Assembly (NCBI GenBank): GCA_930367215.1
Contig: OV884056.1
Coordinates: 88,795,285-88,859,284 of the forward strand
Length of the DNA stretch: 64,000 nt
Direction: 5' to 3'
Source of the DNA: Pollenia angustigena
Taxonomy: Eukaryota; Arthropoda; Insecta; Diptera; Polleniidae
In this document: positions 55,200 to 64,000 of the stretch, piece by piece
Numbering within the stretch: the stretch's first letter is position 1
Layout of the letters: every line of letters starts with the position of its first letter
Position numbers and translations under genes: made by a program
Notes under the pieces: generated by a model
Seen by the model: only the letters and a program-made list of their open reading frames with translations
The model's database searches: none
What the model was told of the DNA's origin: nothing

Positions 55200-55790
55200 A
55201 AAAATAGGATCACGAGGGGAGATAGGGGCAATTTCTGCCTCTCAAACCGATTTTAATGAAATTTGAAACATAGATAGATACTTATCTATATGGACACATA
55301 AGATATACAGTTTTTCAAAAATAGGACCACAAGGGGAGGTAGGGGGCAATTTCTGCATCTCACAAACTTTCAAACTGATGTTCATGAAGTTTATAAGCAT
55401 AGATAAATCCATATTTATATGGATACATAAGCACGACGTGGTTTTAAATACTACACCACAGTATTTAAAACCACATCATGGTTTAAATACTACACCACAG
55501 TATTTAAAACCACATCATGGTTTAAATACTACACCACAGTATTTAAAACCACATCATGCTTATGTATCCATATAAATATGGATTTATCTATGTTTATAAA
55601 CTTCATGAAAATCAGTTTGAAAGTTTGTGAGATGCAGAAATTGCCCCCTACCTCCCCTTGTGGTCCTATTTTTGAAAAACTGTATATCGTATGTGCCCAT
55701 AAAGATATGTATGTATGTATATGTTTTAAATTTCATTAAAATCGGTTTGATAGTTTCTGAGAGGAAGAAATTTCCCCCTATCTCCCTCGT
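55200..55790. repeat. Large palindrome with a triple 39-bp repeat at its centre
   Basis: Left arm 55200-55440 and right arm 55555-55790 are inverted copies. The inner ~130 bases pair almost perfectly (GGGGCAATTTCTGCATCTCA, TATGGATACATAAGC and complements). Each arm itself carries two related sub-blocks ('GGGGAGRTAGGGGCAATTTC'). The centre is the triple repeat below. Confidence 0.85.
55443..55559. repeat. Three exact 39-bp tandem repeats
   Basis: Unit TTTAAATACTACACCACAGT + ATTTAAAACCACATCATGG, starting at 55443, 55482 and 55521. Each unit is itself near-palindromic around ACACCAC. A plus-strand frame reads it as a 13-residue repeat (NTTPQYLKPHHGL), which I take as a by-product. Confidence 0.9.
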
Positions 55791-56095
55791 TGTCCTACGA
55801 TTCGGCCCATTTTCAATAGGCTTGGTCCTTGTGCCAATAAGAACCTATGACCCAAATAATTTTAAATTATCTCCAAAATTGCGACCTGTACTTTGCGCAC
55901 AAGGTTACATGGACAGCCAGCCAGCCAGCATGCCAGCCGGACGGACATCGTTAGTTCGACTCGGAAAGTGATTCTGAGTCGATCGGTATACTTTAAAGTG
56001 GGTCTAGGACCACTATTTTAAGGCGTTACACACATCAGCACAAATGCATAATACCCTCTCCACTATTGTGGTGTGGGTATAATTAAAGAAAAATT
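55791..56095. repeat. Unclassified repeat tail
   Basis: Contains CAGCCAGCCAGCCAGCATGC, TTAGTTCGACTCGGAAAGTG, TGAGTCGATCGGTATACTTT and the ending AATACCCTCTCCACTATTGT. I recall this type of sequence as a common dispersed repeat in flies but cannot name the family. Confidence 0.4.
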
Positions 56096-56366
56096 TCTTT
56101 TAACAGTAGGAACATAATTGAAAACGTTTTTTAAAATTAAAATTTTAAACGTCAAAGCGTAACTACGTTGTACGTCGACTTAGATCTAATTCTATATCGT
56201 ACGCAGCCTACGACCGTCTTTTCATAGAAAAAGAAAAATTTTAAATATGATAAAATTAAATTATTATTGTGTTTTGAAAGAATTTAAATATTTGATAATA
56301 AAATAAAAGGAAAGAAAAATAAACAATAATATGGATAAATTTGGAATTTTGTAATATTATTATCAA

Positions 56367-56573
56367 GAGTAATTTCAAAAGATTTTGTTATTCGTGCTTA
56401 ATTCCCAGTTTTTATTCTCGATAAAAACACTTGAAGTTTATTGTTGATAGGATATGCTATTCCTATGCGCATTTCACTGGTTGATATTGTTACAAATAGA
56501 ACTGTTGCTTATAAGTCTTATACGTTTAATAGTTTTGTTTGGTTTAATATCTTTAGTTTTACGGTTTATACGA
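56367..56573. repeat. 471-bp satellite fragment with an inversion junction
   Basis: 56367-56483 (AATTTCAAAAGATTTTG to CACTGGTT) is in minus sense; 56484-56573 (GATATTGTTACAAATAG to ATCTTTAG) switches to plus sense. So an inverted join lies at about 56483. Confidence 0.7.
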
Positions 56574-56602
56574 CGTACGACTCAATTATGCTCATAGCAT
56601 AA

Positions 56603-56782
56603 AGATCCAAATACACTTGTCAACTGTTTGTCCTACATGCGAATTTACTCGTGTGCGTGTACTGGACTTAATATTCGCCGTGATATCTTAATTTTTTGAT
56701 TTTCCATCCAGCATATTTGGTGTGACACACAAATAAAATTTCACAATGCTTGAGGAGTATTTTGATTAGTGTATTTGGACCT
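56603..56782. mobile_element. MITE with AGRTCCAAATACACT ends, TAA duplication
   Basis: AGATCCAAATACACTTGTCA and complement of AGGTCCAAATACACTAATCA. TAA at 56600-56602 and 56783-56785. Confidence 0.7.
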
Positions 56783-56816
56783 TAAAAAAACAAAATTTTA
56801 AAAAAGTAAATAAAAA

Positions 56817-57094
56817 TCAAGGCGAATTCATATTCATTCTTATTTTGAAAACGTTTTACAACACTTTAAAATATTTTAACGTTGTGCCAAAAATTCAAAC
56901 ATATATTTGATTTTGTTTTTATTTTAAATTGTGTTTTTTTGAAATGTTATAACTTAAAAAAGTTTTAAATTTCACAATTTTAATCGAAGATTCCCCGGAA
57001 CCAACAGGACGGTATACCATTTTGACACAAGGTTAGTAATCAGCTGTTGCTTACGTAGCAAGATAAGTTCACCTTGTGTAAATTCGCCTTGATA
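56817..57094. mobile_element. MITE with ATCAAGGCGAATT ends
   Basis: ATCAAGGCGAATTCA at the left and TAAATTCGCCTTGAT at the right. The target duplication is obscured by A-runs. Confidence 0.55.
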
Positions 57095-57252
57095 AAAATG
57101 TTTTTTGAATGAAAGTTCGTATGATCAACAAAATTTTTTTTAACTTTTTAAATTTGACTTACGATGTTTTCTCAAAATGCCAAAGATACATAAATATTAT
57201 GTATGCATATGTTTGCAGAAATACGATATTCATATGTGTAAATTTGTATGTA

Positions 57253-58409
57253 CACAGAAAAAATTATTTTTCCAATTCAAACAAAAAATTTGTAGAACCA
57301 AACATTTTTTTGTTTGAAATCGGTCCTATAAACAAATTCGCATATTCAAACCATTTATGTATTTGCATTTTGTTTATTGAAAAAACACCGATTTTTTCAA
57401 ACAAATAATTTAACTGAATCAAACAAAAAGTTCAGTAAACTTTTTCATATAAATTTCAAACAAATAATTTTGCTGGATCAAACAAAAAAGTTCTTGCACA
57501 AGCAATGACGCGCACACAAGCAAGCACTGTTGGAGAAGATGAAGCAGAGCAGAGCGGCCGGCTGGCTTTGAGACACATTTTTTTGTTGGAATAATTTATA
57601 AACGAAGTCTTATTTATACACACAATGTGTTTCTTCATCACTCACTGTTGCTGCAACCTTTCCTTTGCTAATGAAGAAGAAATGTAACCAAAAACGGCAG
57701 CAGACCGACTCGATATGTATTTCGTCATCATTCTAATTTTGTATTTGATGTATTTAACTAAACAGTTTGAAAAAATTGAATACGGGATTTGGTTTTTTTA
57801 CCAACTTTGAAACCAACCAAAAATTTATTTTGTTTCTTATAATGTTGTTGTTGTTTAAAAAGAGTTTAACTTTTTTTTAACCTGCTATTGTTTTTTTACT
57901 CCAAACCTCGTCACGCTATTTTGTCATTTTTCTTATTATTGGACTTTATTAAAGTGCCCAAAAATAGACTGCATGTGTTTTTTGTTGTAGTTCTTAGTGC
58001 CGGTTCACACACGTCAAGTTTGACTCGTCAAGTCTTGAGTTTTTGGAGAGAGGGGAAAATATATGGCATTCTCTTTTCCCTTCTCTCCTAAAAGTTCAAG
58101 ACTTGACGGCTAAAAGTTGACGTGTGTGAACCGGCTCTTATATTTCACATAAAGAAGTGTTGCTTACGATCAAATAAAAAATGCACAAAAACGACAGCAT
58201 TAAAGAGCGTTAAATATTTTATACAAAATTATGAAAACTTGAAACCAATAACGCGTATATTATATTATTAAATAGTTGTCAGCATTTTTGTTGGTTAAAT
58301 AAATATCAAACAAAAACATTAATTGAATCAGTAAAAAAATTTGTAGAAATCAAAAAAATTTTCAAACAAGCGTTTGTTTGAAAATAATTCGGCAATAATT
58401 TTTTCTGTG
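57253..58409. mobile_element. TA-target element with CACAGAAAAAATTATT ends (copy 2)
   Basis: Inverted in orientation relative to copy 1. TA at 57251-57252 and 58410-58411. Without its nested MITE (141 bp plus TTA) it is 1013 bp against 1011 for copy 1. Confidence 0.9.
57997..58137. mobile_element. Hairpin MITE nested in copy 2, TTA duplication
   Basis: GTGCCGGTTCACACACGTCA and complement (TGACGTGTGTGAACCGGCTC), TTA at 57994-57996 and 58138-58140. Copy 1 of the host element has the empty site with one TTA (its complement reads GTTCTTATATTTCAC near 50617). Confidence 0.9.
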
Positions 58410-58436
58410 TATGTAGATTTTATAACAATATTCTTA

Positions 58437-58549
58437 AGGGCACCATACACTTACCTAAATTACTCATCAAGCGCTATGGTAGTATAAGTGATGTTATACA
58501 CGAGTGCATTCGTCTTGACGTCAAGCATTTTGATAGTGTATGGTGCCGT
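58437..58549. mobile_element. Short hairpin MITE, TTA duplication
   Basis: AGGGCACCATACACTTACC and complement of ACGGCACCATACACTATCA, TTA at 58434-58436 and 58550-58552. The centre includes TCTTGACGTCAAG. Confidence 0.7.
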
Positions 58550-59199
58550 TTATGTTGTATGAAAATTTTGCAGCTTTTGCTAAAATGGCGATAGCATTTT
58601 AAACGCTGAATTTATCCCAGGTACAAAACGATAAAGATTTCTAAATTTTCTATACCATTAAATTTTTGACCATAAAATTTTTTTCGCTTACTTGACCCAA
58701 CTTTCTTAGCTGGTTGTTGTTTTTTTTTTTTATCAAAATAAAAGTCTATAAACTGTTTCATGCCCCAATGCAAGAAAAATTATTTAAAAACTCAAACAAC
58801 AAAATCTGAATTGCTAAATTATGTACATAGTTAATGGTTAATGAATATTAAGATTAATTAATTTATTTGTGCACATAAACAAAACAAGTTTAAAAAATTG
58901 ATTTTAAGCTTTTAAAGTGGAAATTAATTAAAACAGACTGTGGGAACTACCAAAAACAGAAAGAAACGACAAAGAAATCAACACGAAACAGAAAATCAAA
59001 TAAAAATTTCTCCTAATAAATACAATAAAAAAAATTACAAATAATTTAAATGCAAATTTGGCAAGAAAGAAAGAAAGAAAGAAAGAAAGATTAAACTGGA
59101 AAAAAGTCAAACAAACGACGACAAAGTATATGAACAAAATATTAAAAACTTGAACTTGTTAAAAACACATTTACCAAGTTTTTTAATGAAAGTCTAATG
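58550..59199. other. AT-rich non-coding stretch
   Basis: Contains a (GAAA)n microsatellite at about 59066-59090. No gene. Confidence 0.5.
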
Positions 59200-59632
59200 T
59201 TTTTACGAAAAAACAGAAGTAAAGGAAAAAACATGTAAAATCAATTAAAGTGGATAATCATTCAGGAAAGCAAATTTCGATCTACCAAATGTTAAAATAC
59301 AATTTGGTTTAAGGATTGATGTTTGACTAGTGACGTCAGCAGTCGTCGATGGCTGCGAGTGTAAGACGGCAAATCCATCTGAGGAGATCGAGTGGTTGCG
59401 ATCGAAACATGTCATGGTAACCTGCCGGCCAGGGTTCGAGCCCGAGCCACGTCAAGAATGAAAGATTATCAATAACAATTTTAATTAATTTTCATGTTGT
59501 AAAATTCCTTTCTTCACAAAAATAATTTAATAAAAATTAAATTTCATGAACTTAAGCCTAATTAAAAATATTAAAAATTTGGATTAAAAACCATAAATAG
59601 TTCAACAAAATAACCACAATACTAATTATTGT
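59200..59632 (+). mobile_element. Rep-A copy
   Basis: From ACGAAAAAACAGAAGTAAAG through the tRNA-like core (59345-59450, GGGTTCGAGCCCGAGCC) to CCACAATACTAATTATTG. 5' truncated. Confidence 0.75.
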
Positions 59633-59677
59633 TTTTGAAAAATGATTTCAAAGTTTTAAATAAAAAAAAATGTTAAT

Positions 59678-60330
59678 TTCAAAAGATTTTGTTATTCGTG
59701 CTTAATTCCCAGTTTTTATTCTTGATAAAAACACTTGAAATTTATTGTTGATGGGATAAGCTATTCCTATGCATTTCACTGGTTGCTTAGGCCAGATCAT
59801 CAGGAAACTTCATCCATAAAGATTTTAGACAAACTAAAGATATTAAACCAAATAAAACTGTTAAACGTATAAGACTTATAGCAACAGTTTTACTTGTAAC
59901 AATATCAAAGCTTGAACAAAATACATCAACAATAAAAAAGTGGGTTTATCTCATCTTACACTCCCCACTACAATCAGTTGAAATTCTCTCAACATTAATT
60001 GTAGTTGTAAGTAGGTTAAGAAAAACAAAATAAAAAAACAAACAACAACTTACAAAAGATGTTGTCAATTAAGTGTTTTTTTAGGCCGTGCACTTGCCTG
60101 TTTATTATCAAAAAGTAATTTAAATTTTTGGGAATACAAAATTTTAATTTCAAAAGATTTTGTTATTCGTGCTTAATTCCCAGTTTTTATTCTTGATAAA
60201 AACACTTGAAATTTATTGTTGATGGGATAAGCTATTCCTATGCATTTCACTGGTTGCTTAGGCCAGATCATCAGGAAACTTCATCCATAAAGATTTTAGA
60301 CAAACTAAAGATATTAAACCAAATAAAACT
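59678..60330 (-). repeat. 471-bp satellite, inverted arm
   Basis: Minus-sense units. The CTTAATTCCC landmark ends at 59710 and 60181, exactly 471 apart. The arm breaks off mid-unit at 60330 (AAACCAAATAAAACT), where plus-sense units start. Confidence 0.88.
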
Positions 60331-61706
60331 GGGAATTAAGCACGAATAACAAAATCTTTTGAAATTAAAATTTTGTATTCCCAAAAATTGAAATTACTTT
60401 TTGATAATAAACAGGCAAGTGCACGGCCTAAAAAAACACTTAATTGACAACATCTTTTGTAAGTTGTTGTTTGTTTTTTTATTTTGTTTTTCTTAACCTA
60501 CTTACAACTACAATTAATGTTGAGAGAATTTCAACTGATTGTAGTGGGGAGCAAGGTATATTTATAGCAGGTAGTCTCGGAAAGCCAGCTGGTTATTTTT
60601 TATTTGCTTGTTTTGCGATACAAACTGTCAAATTTTGTATAGTAAACAAGTAAACAAGTTTTTTGCTGTATCTTTTGTCTCTTTTCAACCCCTTTGCTCT
60701 TTGACAGTTCGTATCGCAAAACAACAATAAAAAGCCCTGTTGTTTGTTTTATTGTACAATTGTTGTAATCTCGCGGCTACCTGCTATAAATATACCTTGG
60801 TGGGGAGTGTAAGATGAGATAAACCCACTTTTTTATTGTTGATGTATTTTGTTCAAGCTTTGATATTGTTACAAGTAAAACTGTTGCTATAAGTCTTATA
60901 CGTTTAACAGTTTTATTTGGTTTAATATCTTTAGTTTGTCTAAAATCTTTATGGATGAAGTTTCCTGATGATCTGGCCTAAGCAACCAGTGAAATGCATA
61001 GGAATAGCTTATCCCATCAACAATAAATTTCAAGTGTTTTTATCAAGAATAAAAACTGGGAATTAAGCACGAATAACAAAATCTTTTGAAATTAAAATTT
61101 TGTATTCCCAAAAATTGAAATTACTTTTTGATAATAAACAGGCAAGTGCACGGCCTAAAAAAACACTTAATTGACAACATCTTTTGTAAGTTGTTGTTTG
61201 TTTTTTTATTTTGTTTTTCTTAACCTACTTACAACTACAATTAATGTTGAGAGAATTTCAACTGATTGTAGTGGGGAGTGTAAGATGAGATAAACCCACT
61301 TTTTTATTGTTGATGTATTTTGTTCAAGCTTTGATATTGTTACAAGTAAAACTGTTGCTATAAGTCTTATACGTTTAACAGTTTTATTTGGTTTAATATC
61401 TTTAGTTTGTCTAAAATCTTTATGGATGAAGTTTCCTGATGATCTGGCCTAAGCAACCAGTGAAATGCATAGGAATAGCTTATCCCATCAACAATAAATT
61501 TCAAGTGTTTTTATCAAGAATAAAAACTGGGAATTAAGCACGAATAACAAAATCTTTTGAAATTAAAATTTTGTATTCCCAAAAATTGAAATTACTTTTT
61601 GATAATAAACAGGCAAGTGCACGGCCTAAAAAAACACTTAATTGACAACATCTTTTGTAAGTTGTTGTTTGTTTTTTTATTTTGTTTTTCTTAACCTACT
61701 TACAAC
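60331..61706 (+). repeat. 471-bp satellite, direct arm
   Basis: GGGAATTAAGCACG landmarks at 60331, 61058 and 61529. The first interval (727) equals 471 plus the 248-bp insertion and its 8-bp duplication; the second is exactly 471. The third unit is cut at 61706 by a CAGGG-type transposon end. Confidence 0.9.
60552..60799. mobile_element. 248-bp MITE in the satellite, 8-bp duplication
   Basis: Ends CAAGGTATATTTATAGCAGG and complement, about 23 bases perfect. GTGGGGAG at 60544-60551 and 60800-60807; the neighbouring satellite units show the empty site with a single GTGGGGAG. An inner TTTTGCGATAC.AACTGTCAAA repeat pair. 8-bp duplication suggests hAT- or P-type transposition. Confidence 0.92.
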
Positions 61707-61919
61707 CAGGGTTGTCAGATTGATTTTGACCTTTTTCGCCAAATTCAATGTCAAAAATCGCCAAAATCGCCAAAGCCTTTAATTTCAAGTTTTTGGCAGT
61801 AAAATACATATTTTTTAATTTATTAAAAATATTTTTTATAAATCCTTAAAAAATTTATTTGTTCCGCATCGCTAAAATACGCCAAAAATTCAAAAAAAGT
61901 CGCCATGATATATATTTTG
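61707..61919. mobile_element. Left end of a hAT-like element
   Basis: CAGGGTTGTCAGATTGATTT followed by repeated TCGCCAAA motifs. Interrupted at 61919 by the next element; the sequence resumes at 63345 but no right terminus is identified in the window. Confidence 0.5.
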
Positions 61920-63344
61920 CAGTGTTACCAACAGCAAAATTCAAAATTACACTTGAGATGAAGCAAAATTACCCGATTTAAATGAAATTAAACCTGATAT
62001 AAAATTGAAGTTTTATTAAATAAAAAGACATTTACAAAGAAGCAAAAACACAACAAACTCATTAAAACAAGATCGATATTAGTCAAGCTAATAATTTTAT
62101 TTAAATTAACAAAAATAACATTAAAGACCTAAAAAAAATTAATAAAACATAAAATAAAACTGCTAAAATAATGAGTTTAACTTCCACATTTGGTTGATAT
62201 ATCTTGGGAAGGTTTAAAATCTTCCTTGTCATTGCTTTATAATGGATGCTTTTTAGCCCCATAGAGCTTACGAAAGGTTAGCTGTCAAACGAACTGCCAT
62301 ACTGTTTCACTTCTTGATCAGGCGCATCATCATGAATAGATTCATGCTTGAACAAAACCACGAAATTATCCAAATATACTTTGAAAATCAGCCATCGATT
62401 TTCGCAACTTAAAGGTGACTTCATGATTTAAATAACGCAAATTTTTTCACAAATGAAGGCGATGTGTTGATTTAGAGAAAATAAACTGTCAATTAGACTT
62501 CAATGCCTGGCGATGTGACACTTATTGATTGTTTTCCGTAGGGTTGTTAAGTCAGTGAATAATGCTGATAAACCAGCAACAATCGGTGTCTTGGAGGTCA
62601 ACATTGTTCATTTTATTCGAAAAAGAGAAACAAAATTAGACGTCTGCAATGCGTTTCGTCAAGCACAGGCGTCTATTTGTTTTAAATCAGTTTCAAATGG
62701 TAATGCCGTGTATCAATCTGCGATTAAAATTAATTTTTTTTTGTGTTGCCTACCATTTTAAGTTTCATGGTGTTAAAAAATACCCCTTATACCTTATTTA
62801 GTAAGCAAAATGCCTGCAGAGTTTTATACAACTGTCCCTTTCGTAATTCAGTTTTACAACTGTAAAAGGCGTTAAATATTCTTTAAACTAAAACATTAAA
62901 AGTAGCAGGTAGAAATAAAATTAATTATATGTTGCAATATTGGAAACAAATCTTCCCCCAGACAAGTTTTTAGTTTGAATAACTTTTTTCAATAAACTTC
63001 AGGTTCTAAATCACTATGATAGGCATCTTTATCCAAATCTAAGGGTCCATCTTGCGACATTCATTACCAAACATTTGAAAATATATGTATGTATGTTTAA
63101 TGATTGAAGTCGTTTCTTAAAAAGAAACCGAGACTTTGGTTCAAAAGGCTGTGCATTTCTTAGCAACAACATTTAAAAAGAAATAAATATCATCACTGAA
63201 ATCGAATCTTGATTTTATTAGGACAACTGAAGAAAAAATTTCAAATTACACCTGAATTACACCTAAGAGAAATTACCCACGCTCTACCCACGACCGTAAA
63301 AATTATACCAAATTCGGGTAATTACCCACAAAGTGGCAACACTG
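61920..63344. mobile_element. hAT-like element with CAGTGTTRCCA ends, perfect 8-bp duplication
   Basis: ATATTTTG at 61912-61919 and 63345-63352; ends CAGTGTTACCAACAG and complement of CAGTGTTGCCACTTTG. AATTACCCG / CGGGTAATTACCC motifs near both ends. The 78-codon frame at 62525-62761 has no recognised domain; the interior transposase is not identifiable. Confidence 0.85.
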
Positions 63345-63426
63345 ATATTTTGCTTAATTTTTATTTAGAAAAAAGTAAAAATAGCTAGTGAACACAAAAA
63401 TGGTACGATGTTTACTGTAAAATAGT

Positions 63427-64000
63427 TTAAAGCAGCAACAAAAAACGATTTTTTGCAGCTAGTATTAAAAAATATAATTGAGGTTCTATCTCATCCTTTA
63501 GCTCTTGAATTGTTGCTGGCTTATCGACGTATACCTTTTTTTTAAATAACCCCAAAAAAAGAAGTCCAACCGTGTCAAATTCTTGGTGGCCAACTGACAT
63601 CGCCACCACGTGAGATAACACGGCTATTGACTTTGTCGGCGCAAAAGAGCGCTTGTTTAGTTAGCGGTGTGGCAAGTGGCACCGTCCTGTTGACACCCCA
63701 AATCGGCCACATCCATATCTTCCAATTCGGGCCATAAAAAGTTCGTTATCATCTCAAGATAGCGAACACCATCCACATTAACTGCCTGACCGGCCTTATT
63801 TTGGAAAAAATACGGCCGGATGATGCCGCCAGCACATTAACCGCACCAAAGAGTCACTCTTTGTGGGTGCATTGGTTTTTCGACAATCACTCTTGGATTG
63901 TCATTCGCCCAAATGAGGCAATTCTGCTAATTGACTGAATAACTGAATCACGAAGTGCTCGAAATGCATTTTGATATGAACGCCCATTTTCATAATAAGC
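63427..64000 (-). pseudogene. Mariner-like transposase relic, runs off the window
   Basis: Minus strand from 64000: a helix-turn-helix start (YYENGRSYQNAFRALRDS in a conceptual frame), then an early jump to NPRVIVEKPMHPQRVTLWCG, CAGGIIRPYFFQNKAGQAVN, LEDMDVADLGCQQDGATCHT and, in the 64-codon frame 63621-63427, FDTVGLLFLGLFKKKVYVDK and PATIQELKDEIEPQ. The same protein type as at 2770-3413 and 26596-26900. Stops throughout. Confidence 0.78.

Noticed and set aside
55443..55559. CRISPR-like array or repeat protein
   Set aside because: Units are contiguous with no spacers and lie at the tip of a palindrome in eukaryotic DNA; the 13-residue protein repeat is only a consequence of 39 being divisible by three.
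60444..60653. 69-codon frame in the satellite array
   Set aside because: It crosses the satellite-MITE junction and is absent from the other satellite units.
60940..61000. CTGATGA...GAAA in every 471-bp satellite unit, resembling a hammerhead ribozyme core
   Set aside because: Stem II would close with a U-U pair, and neither a stem III with a UH cleavage site nor a stem I can be drawn in type I or type III order; the 2.6-kb copy reads CGGATGA.

Overview
The window looks like AT-rich nuclear DNA of an insect, most likely a fly (inference). The support is the repertoire: Jockey/CR1-type LINEs, a Penelope-like element, Tc1/mariner relatives, hAT elements, many small hairpin MITEs and a Transib transposon. 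I found no convincing host gene, rRNA gene or intact tRNA gene. Nearly every recognisable coding stretch is a transposon relic, so most entries are mobile elements, pseudogenes or repeats.

Layout. 0-9 kb: a foldback element (61-1494), a degenerate tandem repeat, two units of a 471-bp satellite, mariner relics and a broken Tc1-like gene. 11-14 kb: nested MITEs and a small hAT element. 14.9-20.5 kb: LINE relics, a duplicated unknown block and an inverted composite of a dispersed repeat with a tRNA-like core (called Rep-A here). 20.5-27.8 kb: mariner and hAT relics. 27.8-37.8 kb is the most informative part. Two minus-strand LINEs lie in tandem, and the first is split exactly in its YADD motif by a 3347-bp Transib element with a 5-bp target duplication and ends resembling RAG recombination signals. 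38-46 kb: a ~115-bp tandem repeat, a LINE RNase H relic, hAT elements and mariner pieces. 49.3-53.3 kb: a hAT element with 8-bp target duplication, split by a Penelope-like element whose GIY-YIG nuclease is itself split by a 1-kb TA-target element. 55-64 kb: a large palindrome, a second copy of the TA-target element carrying its own MITE, an inverted array of the 471-bp satellite, two further hAT ends and a terminal mariner relic.

How it fits together. Nesting gives a relative order of insertion, and target-site duplications are visible for many elements. At several sites the reading frame on both sides, or an unfilled paralogous copy in the same window, confirms the insertion boundary. TTA/TWA 3-bp duplications (PIF/Harbinger-like), 8-bp duplications (hAT-like), TA (Tc1/mariner-like) and 5-bp (Transib) all occur. 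The region reads as a transposon graveyard, possibly heterochromatic or intergenic. The Transib element is the least decayed: one frameshift separates it from a complete RAG1-like transposase frame.
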